From Clostridia bacterium (GTDB taxonomy: Bacteria; Bacillota; Clostridia; Saccharofermentanales; Saccharofermentanaceae): a DNA stretch of 10,540 bases. The stretch is from assembly GCA_017881645.1 (NCBI GenBank), contig JADGQQ010000019.1:1-10540 (forward strand), read 5' to 3'. The translations under genes were made by a program, and so were the position numbers. Positions 6,079 to 10,540 of this stretch are shown here, one piece after another (position 1 is the first letter of the stretch; the number at the start of each line of letters is the position of its first letter). A model generated the notes under the pieces. It was given only the letters and a program-made list of their open reading frames with translations, had not been told where the DNA came from and searched no databases.

Positions 6079-7347
6079 ATGCTAATTGATCAAGCGAAGA
6101 TTTTTGTAAAGGGCGGAAACGGCGGCAACGGGATGGTGTCTTTTCACAGGGAGAAGTATGTCACCAACGGCGGCCCGGACGGCGGCGACGGCGGTAAAGG
6201 CGGAGATGTCGTTTTCTACGCGTCGGAAGATTTATCCACGCTGCAGAATTTTCGCTTCAAACGCAGGTTCATTGCCGATGACGGTGATAAAGGACTGTAT
6301 CGCCGTATGTACGGACGAGGCGCAGAAAATATGCGCGTGGCTGTTCCGATCGGCACACTGATTACGGATGTCGAATCCGGACGGGTCATCGCGGATCTTA
6401 CGGAAGAAGGACAGGAAGTCATTGTCGCCAAAGGCGGAAGCGGCGGGAAGGGCAATATGCATTTTGCCAACTCGGTTCGTCAGGCGCCGAATTTTGCGCG
6501 CGCCGGGATTCCCGGTGAAGAGTTCGATCTGAACGTCGAACTGAAGCTGCTTGCGGATGTCGGTCTGATCGGTTTCCCCAACGTAGGGAAGTCCACGCTC
6601 CTTTCTGTTATCTCTGCCGCCAGACCGAAAATTGCTGATTACCACTTCACGACCATCGAACCGAATCTGGGAGTGGTCAGTGTCGATGACATCAGCTTTG
6701 TCGTGGCGGACATTCCGGGTATTATTGAAGGCGCACATGAAGGCGCAGGACTCGGGCATGACTTTCTTCGTCATATTGAGAGAACCCGTCTCCTGATTCA
6801 TGTGGTGGACGTATCCGGAAGCGAAGGCAGAAATCCGATTGACGATATTGACCGCCTGAACATGGAGCTCAGTCTCTTTAATCCGCTTCTTGAATCCCGT
6901 CCCCAGATCATCGCAGCCAACAAAATCGATCTGGCGGCGGAAGAAGATGTGGCTGTATTCATGACGGAAATGCAGAGAAGAGAATATGAGGTGTTTCCGA
7001 TTTCGGCAGCCATCGCAGACGGGACGAAAGAACTGATGAATGCGGTCGCAGCCAAGCTCGTGACACTGCCGAAGACCATTCTTCTGAAGGAAGCCAAAGA
7101 AGAAACGATGTATCGTTTTGAAGCGGAAGAACTATTCAAAGTTGAGGTTGCGGACGACATTTTCAACGTAGTGGGCGTCTGGATCAAGAACATCGTGGAT
7201 TCCACGAATTTCGATGACATTGACTCGCTCCAGTATTTTCAGCGTATCATCCGTAAAAAGGGCGTCATCGATGCCTTGAAGAAAGCGGGCGTTCATGAGG
7301 GTGACCTCGTACGCATGTACGAACTGGAATTCGAATATATTGAGTGA
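6079..7347 (+). CDS. obg: GTPase Obg (ribosome assembly / stress GTPase)
   Basis: Essential P-loop GTPase that binds the 50S subunit, assists its late assembly and links growth to (p)ppGpp and stress. The 422-residue product shows all three family domains. The glycine-rich Obg fold is at 1-158 (VKGGNGGNGMVSFHREKYV, GGPDGGDGGKGGDV). The G domain has G1 GFPNVGKST (165-173), the switch HFTTIEPNLG (189-198), G3 DIPGIIEGA (211-219), G4 NKID (281-284) and G5 SAA (309-311). The C-terminal OCT domain spans roughly 345-422 (TNFDDIDSLQYFQRIIRKKGV, AGVHEGDLVRMYELEFEY). The start at 6079 gives the conserved start M-[FL]-[IV]-D-Q-A-K and has a strong SD. It follows rpmA, the common Firmicute order, but a terminator-like hairpin stands between them. 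Confidence 0.97.
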   Translation: MLIDQAKIFVKGGNGGNGMVSFHREKYVTNGGPDGGDGGKGGDVVFYASEDLSTLQNFRFKRRFIADDGDKGLYRRMYGRGAENMRVAVPIGTLITDVESGRVIADLTEEGQEVIVAKGGSGGKGNMHFANSVRQAPNFARAGIPGEEFDLNVELKLLADVGLIGFPNVGKSTLLSVISAARPKIADYHFTTIEPNLGVVSVDDISFVVADIPGIIEGAHEGAGLGHDFLRHIERTRLLIHVVDVSGSEGRNPIDDIDRLNMELSLFNPLLESRPQIIAANKIDLAAEEDVAVFMTEMQRREYEVFPISAAIADGTKELMNAVAAKLVTLPKTILLKEAKEETMYRFEAEELFKVEVADDIFNVVGVWIKNIVDSTNFDDIDSLQYFQRIIRKKGVIDALKKAGVHEGDLVRMYELEFEYIE

Positions 7348-7412
7348 TTGATATTTAACCTATTCTTAATAATCTTTCCGCAAACAAAGGCTGTATTTTT
7401 AAACATATTGTG

Positions 7413-7418
7413 TATAAT
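7413..7418 (+). promoter_or_regulatory. rubredoxin promoter -10 box
   Basis: A perfect TATAAT in an AT-rich stretch, 30 nt before the rubredoxin ATG. No good -35 lies 16-18 bp upstream, so a regulator or upstream AT-rich contacts may help. No terminator is seen after obg, so read-through from obg is also possible. Confidence 0.5.
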
Positions 7419-7448
7419 TAAGATATAAACTTTTTGGAGGGAATATCT

Positions 7449-7607
7449 ATGCAGAAGTATGTTTGCGATCTTTGCGGATACGAATACGATCCTGAAGTAG
7501 GCGATCCAGACAGCGGAATTGCTCCTGGAACTGCGTTTGCTGATCTTCCGGATGATTGGACCTGTCCTGTTTGCGGCGCGACAAAGGAATCCTTCAGCGA
7601 ACTGTGA
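7449..7607 (+). CDS. rubredoxin
   Basis: Small one-electron carrier with a single Fe(Cys)4 centre, cytoplasmic. The 52-residue protein has the full signature: Cys6-x2-Cys9-Gly (CDLCGYEYD) and Cys39-x2-Cys42-Gly (CPVCGATK), with the usual GDPDSGIAPGT and FADLPDDW between them. GGAGGG ends 7 nt before the ATG. It lies 175 bp upstream of the flavodiiron protein gene on the same strand. In strict anaerobes rubredoxin passes electrons from NAD(P)H-rubredoxin reductase to such enzymes, so the two probably work together. No reductase gene is in the window. The gene ends with its own terminator. Confidence 0.97.
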   Translation: MQKYVCDLCGYEYDPEVGDPDSGIAPGTAFADLPDDWTCPVCGATKESFSEL

Positions 7608-7668
7608 TCCGGTTTTGTCCTTTGCTTTTTCCGCCATGTCATGCACTCCCGGTTTTTGGAAACAGGAG

Positions 7669-7705
7669 AGAGGCTGCGTTTATTTGAAGCGCCGCCTCTT
7701 TTTTT
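7669..7705 (+). terminator. rubredoxin rho-independent terminator
   Basis: AGAGGC (7669-7674) pairs with GCCTCT (7694-7699). After one T/C mismatch the stem continues for about four more pairs (GCGT with GCGC), and it is followed by T7 (7699-7705). It separates the rubredoxin transcript from that of the flavodiiron protein. Confidence 0.8.
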
Positions 7706-7721
7706 GACCGGATTACAGGCA

Positions 7722-7750
7722 TTGCTCTTTTAATGTACACAACGTAAAAT
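7722..7750 (+). promoter_or_regulatory. promoter of the flavodiiron protein gene
   Basis: TTGCTC (7722-7727), a 17-bp spacer and TAAAAT (7745-7750). The predicted start near 7757 leaves a leader of about 26 nt. It also rules out the in-frame ATG at 7753, which would lie upstream of the transcript start. Confidence 0.7.
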
Positions 7751-7769
7751 GAATGCAGCCACTATTTCT

Positions 7770-7776
7770 AAGGAGG
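7770..7776 (+). promoter_or_regulatory. ribosome binding site fixing the flavodiiron protein start
   Basis: AAGGAGG, 6 nt before the ATG at 7783, a near-ideal Shine-Dalgarno site. Confidence 0.85.
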
Positions 7777-7782
7777 ACTTGT

Positions 7783-8994
7783 ATGCCGTCAGTTGCTATC
7801 AGTGAAAATATATTTTATGTGGGAGCGCAGCACCCGGACCGCAGAATGTTCGATTGCCTGATGCCCACCCCCCACGGAACATCTTACAACTCGTATCTTG
7901 TATCGGGTACGGAGAAGTCGGCGCTGATCGACACCGTGGATCCTGAGTTTTTAGCCGGATATGTGCGCAAGCTTAAGAGCCTCGAAATGGATGCTCCGGA
8001 TTATATTGTACTTCTGCATACGGAACAGGATCATTCCGGATCCGTTGCCGAACTTCTGAAAATCTATCCGAATGCAAAGCTCGTCGCAACAAGTAATGTT
8101 GCCCAGCTTATGAAAACACATATGCATGTTCCTTCTGATCAATTTCAGATTATGAATGAAGGGGATGTGCTTGATCTAGGCGGGAAGTCCCTGACTTTTT
8201 ATAAAATCCCTTTTGCACACTGGCCGGACAACACCATGGTCTATGAGAAGCAGAGCGGCATTTTGTTTTCAAGCGACTTGTTCGGTTCCCATTACGCATT
8301 TGATAAAGTGTTCGCGACGGACAGTCACGAGATAAAAGATGCGGCACGTGCGTATTACGCCGAAATCATGATGCCTTTTTCGCAGCATGTAAGAAAATAT
8401 GCGGAGAAAGTGATCGGGTTGGCGCCTCAAATGATCGCATCTTCCCATGGTCCTATTTGGAAGGATCCTTCGCTCATCCTCAAAAAGTATATGAAGTGGA
8501 CAGGCGATAAAGTCAACAAATCCGTCGTCATCCCTTATGTCAGCATGCACGGAAGCAGCGTCGTCATTATGGAACGGCTGACCTGGCGTCTTGCCGGCAA
8601 GGGCATTTCCGTGCTTTGCAGGAATCTCGGTGAAAGTCCGGAAAGTCTCGCCATAGAGACGGGACACGTATTGAATGATCTGGTTATGGCCGCTGCTGTA
8701 GTGTTCGCCATTCCGACCGTATTGGGAGGACCTCATCCTGCAGGCGCATACTGTGCGCTTGTGGTCAATGCGCTTCACCCGAAAACCCGTTTTGTCGGTC
8801 TCGTCGGATCGTACGGATGGGGCACGAAGATTGGCGAGATATTTGAATCGCTTACCAGCGGTATGAAGAAGGCCGAAAAACTAACACCACTGCTGATTGA
8901 AGGGCTTCCGACGGAAGCGGATCTTGTAAAAGTGGATGAATATGCGGACCAGCTTGCCGCGAAGATCCTTGCGCTCGGTGATGATTTAGTCTGA
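7783..8994 (+). CDS. fprA: FprA-family A-type flavodiiron protein
   Basis: Cytoplasmic enzyme that reduces O2 to water, and in some members NO to N2O, using electrons from rubredoxin. The 403-residue protein has the two-domain A-type layout without a fused rubredoxin. The metallo-beta-lactamase-like N-terminal domain carries the diiron ligands His79-x-Glu81-x-Asp83 with His84 (HTEQDHSG), His146 (FAHWPDN), Asp165 (FSSDLFGSH) and His222 (SHGPIW). The flavodoxin-like C-terminal domain from about 245 has the FMN phosphate loop YVSMHGSS (252-259) and the later LVGSYGWGTK (340-349). A complete ligand set implies an active enzyme. The separate rubredoxin gene upstream supplies the likely donor. It has its own promoter. 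The 3' end overlaps the convergent DUF4364 gene by 9 bp. Confidence 0.96.
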   Translation: MPSVAISENIFYVGAQHPDRRMFDCLMPTPHGTSYNSYLVSGTEKSALIDTVDPEFLAGYVRKLKSLEMDAPDYIVLLHTEQDHSGSVAELLKIYPNAKLVATSNVAQLMKTHMHVPSDQFQIMNEGDVLDLGGKSLTFYKIPFAHWPDNTMVYEKQSGILFSSDLFGSHYAFDKVFATDSHEIKDAARAYYAEIMMPFSQHVRKYAEKVIGLAPQMIASSHGPIWKDPSLILKKYMKWTGDKVNKSVVIPYVSMHGSSVVIMERLTWRLAGKGISVLCRNLGESPESLAIETGHVLNDLVMAAAVVFAIPTVLGGPHPAGAYCALVVNALHPKTRFVGLVGSYGWGTKIGEIFESLTSGMKKAEKLTPLLIEGLPTEADLVKVDEYADQLAAKILALGDDLV

Positions 8995-9540
8995 TTCAGT
9001 ATCCAGTGCGGATAATAGAGATGTATAAATGTCGGCGGTGGATGATTTCCAGCGCCGGCACATTTTTTGTGCTGTTTCTTCATTGGGGGCTGCGAGCATC
9101 AGATCGGCGGTTGTCCGCGCGCCGTCGGTAAGAGATAGACGAACCTGAAAGGCACCGTTGGCGTCCGGCAGATAGCTTGCCAGAACGCTGGCCGCCTCAT
9201 GAACCATCTGACGCCATTGGGCGGCAGTTTTTGTAAAATACGCACGCACATGTGTCGGGAGAGTCGGAAGCAGCTGCTGAAGAATGATCTCGCCTTCGGG
9301 CGTAATATCACAAAGTTCCATCGGACGGCCTGCAGCGTCCAGACGTGTCTCGCCTTTGCGTGCAGCTTCAATAATAAACCGGTCTTTGACCAGTGCTTCC
9401 TTGGCATGCACGAAAGAAAAATAATCCAGATACAGCGACTCCATCGCCCAGTTCATCAAATCTGCTGACGGAATGCTGCTGACCTGATGAAGCATATAGA
9501 GGATGATCAGTTTGCCGTTCGGGAGATCGGTTTCAGGCAT
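8986..9540 (-). CDS. DUF4364 family protein (winged-helix-like, function unknown)
   Basis: Cytoplasmic protein of 184 residues matching, from memory, the DUF4364 family of Clostridia. The N-terminal part (LPNGKLIILYMLHQV, about 6-20; SADLMNWAMESLYLDYFSFVHAKEALV, about 25-51; then DITPEGEIILQQL, about 78-90) resembles a winged-helix domain with the wing before TPEG. This suggests a DNA-binding or transcription-related role, which is inference. The C-terminal half has no motif I recognise. It converges on fprA and overlaps its last 9 bp, and the fprA terminator hairpin falls inside its codons around residues 158-171. The ATG at 9540 has only a weak purine-rich site upstream (AAAGCGAGA). Confidence 0.85.
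   Translation of the reverse strand: MPETDLPNGKLIILYMLHQVSSIPSADLMNWAMESLYLDYFSFVHAKEALVKDRFIIEAARKGETRLDAAGRPMELCDITPEGEIILQQLLPTLPTHVRAYFTKTAAQWRQMVHEAASVLASYLPDANGAFQVRLSLTDGARTTADLMLAAPNEETAQKMCRRWKSSTADIYTSLLSALDTESD
9030..9068 (+). terminator. fprA terminator lying inside the opposing DUF4364 gene
   Basis: Stem TGTCGGCG/CGCCGGCA (9030-9037 with 9053-9060, one G-U pair), then a G-G mismatch, then inner stem TGGA/TCCA closing a 5-nt loop. It is followed by CA and T6 (9063-9068). It is oriented to stop transcription leaving fprA, 36 nt after its stop codon. The whole structure is coding sequence for DUF4364 on the other strand. Confidence 0.8.
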
Positions 9541-9578
9541 GAATTTATCTCGCTTTCAGAAATGAATGGATTAGATGT

Positions 9579-9584
9579 ATTATA
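9579..9584 (-). promoter_or_regulatory. -10 box for the DUF4364 gene
   Basis: A perfect TATAAT on the minus strand, about 39 bp upstream of the ATG at 9540. The -35 region is poor (TAGCAT at 17 bp). Together with the pgi promoter it makes the 9541-9830 gap a divergent regulatory region. I see no other gene in that gap. Confidence 0.5.
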
Positions 9585-9708
9585 TCTGATTTGCAGCACA
9601 GATGCTACGCAGATCATTTTGATATTGTTGGATAACGAATCATATCACAATCCGCACGCAATTCTTATCGATTCCCGTAATTTTGGGAGGATTCACTGTC
9701 GTTTTGTA

Positions 9709-9738
9709 TTCACACTTCACGTTCGAAAATGCTATACT
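9709..9738 (+). promoter_or_regulatory. pgi promoter
   Basis: TTCACA (9709-9714), an 18-bp spacer and TATACT (9733-9738) with an extended -10 TGC directly before it. The predicted start is near 9745, giving a leader of about 86 nt before pgi. I find no convincing riboswitch or catabolite-control site in that leader. Confidence 0.75.
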
Positions 9739-9830
9739 TACCGAAGATACGGATTATGCCTTCTAAAACGGCGGTATTTCGCACGAAAAGAGGATCATTT
9801 CCGGCATTATTAAAATAATAGGAGTTTATG

Positions 9831-10540
9831 ATGATTACATTAGATACAACCAACGTTCTTTCTTTTATTGACGAGACACAGATCGGCCGGATGGAGCCGC
9901 AGGTGAAACTGGCTCACGATATGCTGCACAAGAAAACAGGCGCCGGTAATGAGTTCCTCGGATGGCTGGATCTGCCTGTAAATTACGACAAAGAGGAATT
10001 CGCCCGCATCCGTAAATCCGCTGCAAAAATCCGTAAGGATTCCGATATTCTTCTGGTCGTCGGCATTGGCGGATCCTATTTGGGCGCACGCGCTGCGATC
10101 GAGCTGCTTTCCCATTCGTTTGCCAACTATGCATCGCGCAAAATCAGAAAATCACCTCTCGTCGTTTTCTGCGGCAATTCCATCAGCGCTACCTATATGG
10201 CTGATCTTTTCGAACTGATTGAGGGCAGGGACGTATCGGTCAATATTATTTCCAAATCCGGTACAACGACCGAGCCGGCGATCGCTTTCCGCGTTCTTCG
10301 TTCCTATATGGAGAAGAAATACGGCAAAGAAGAAGCAAGAAGCCGTATTTATGCGACGACGGACAAAGCAAGAGGCGCTCTGAAAGGTTTGGCCGATGAA
10401 GAGGGATATGAGTCTTTTGTCGTTCCGGATGACGTAGGCGGCCGTTTCTCCGTTCTCACAGCGGTGGGACTTCTGCCGATCGCCGTTGCAGGCGCAGATA
10501 TCCGCGAGATCATGAAGGGCGCGAGGGATGCTTCGCAGGC
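9831..10540 (+). CDS. pgi: glucose-6-phosphate isomerase (5' part, runs off the window)
   Basis: Glycolytic enzyme interconverting glucose 6-phosphate and fructose 6-phosphate, cytoplasmic, of the SIS-domain phosphosugar-isomerase fold. The first 236 residues are present, about half of the ~450 typical for the bacterial short form, with the frame open to the edge. Visible motifs are VVGIGGSYLGARAA (76-89), the phosphate-binding SKSGTTTEPA (141-150), and the PGI signature DVGGRFSVLTAVGLLP (201-216). Two ATGs lie in tandem at 9828 and 9831. AGGAG at 9820-9824 is 3 nt from the first and 6 nt from the second, so the second is preferred. The gene is divergent from DUF4364 and has its own extended -10 promoter. 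Confidence 0.96.
   Translation, partial: MITLDTTNVLSFIDETQIGRMEPQVKLAHDMLHKKTGAGNEFLGWLDLPVNYDKEEFARIRKSAAKIRKDSDILLVVGIGGSYLGARAAIELLSHSFANYASRKIRKSPLVVFCGNSISATYMADLFELIEGRDVSVNIISKSGTTTEPAIAFRVLRSYMEKKYGKEEARSRIYATTDKARGALKGLADEEGYESFVVPDDVGGRFSVLTAVGLLPIAVAGADIREIMKGARDASQ

Noticed and set aside
7293..7646. 117-codon minus-strand frame over the obg-rubredoxin gap
   Set aside because: It covers the real rubredoxin gene on the other strand and its promoter, and has no supporting start signals.
8269..8778. 169-codon minus-strand frame inside fprA
   Set aside because: It is antisense to a protein with all catalytic ligands in place and shows no motif of its own.
9487..9813. 108-codon plus-strand frame between the DUF4364 gene and pgi
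   Set aside because: It begins inside the DUF4364 gene, runs through the promoters of both flanking genes, has no clear SD and resembles nothing I know.

Overview
The window looks like a housekeeping stretch of chromosome from an anaerobic, Gram-positive Firmicute, most likely in Clostridia. Four things point there: a Firmicute-type L27 with a cleavable N-terminal extension next to its protease Prp, SpoVG, a stand-alone rubredoxin beside an A-type flavodiiron protein (a strict-anaerobe oxygen defence pair), and a DUF4364 protein. Base composition is close to balanced (judged by eye), so it is not a very low-GC clostridium. A Lachnospiraceae-like host is only a guess. No mobile element, CRISPR array, tRNA or rRNA is visible.

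Layout. murC (cell-wall precursor ligase) runs leftward from about 1523 to 24. A 285-bp divergent region separates it from spoVG (1809-2141), with a clear -10 box for each direction and two inverted repeats over the spoVG promoter. After a terminator-like hairpin comes an uncharacterised nine-helix membrane protein (2237-3799), followed 40 bp later by a LacI-family regulator (3840-4853). A strong promoter directly abuts the lacI-type stop codon. It drives the ribosomal operon rplU-prp-rpmA (4975-5976), preceded by a structured leader that fits the L21 leader family. A hairpin-T-tract lies just before obg (6079-7347) and may throttle its expression.

Next are a 52-residue rubredoxin gene (7449-7607) and an FprA-type flavodiiron protein (7783-8994), each with its own promoter signal and strong Shine-Dalgarno site. 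Together they can form an electron-transfer pair that reduces O2 (or NO). A DUF4364 gene on the minus strand converges on fprA and overlaps it by 9 bp, and the fprA terminator lies inside the DUF4364 coding region. A 290-bp divergent region with promoters both ways leads to pgi (glucose-6-phosphate isomerase), which runs off the right edge.

Most of the window is well-understood core biology. The parts most worth a second look are the unknown membrane protein with a degenerate hydrolase-like outer domain and its adjacent LacI regulator, the hairpin in front of obg, the palindromes at the spoVG promoter, and the terminator embedded in the opposing DUF4364 gene. I see no strong evidence for a wholly new system.
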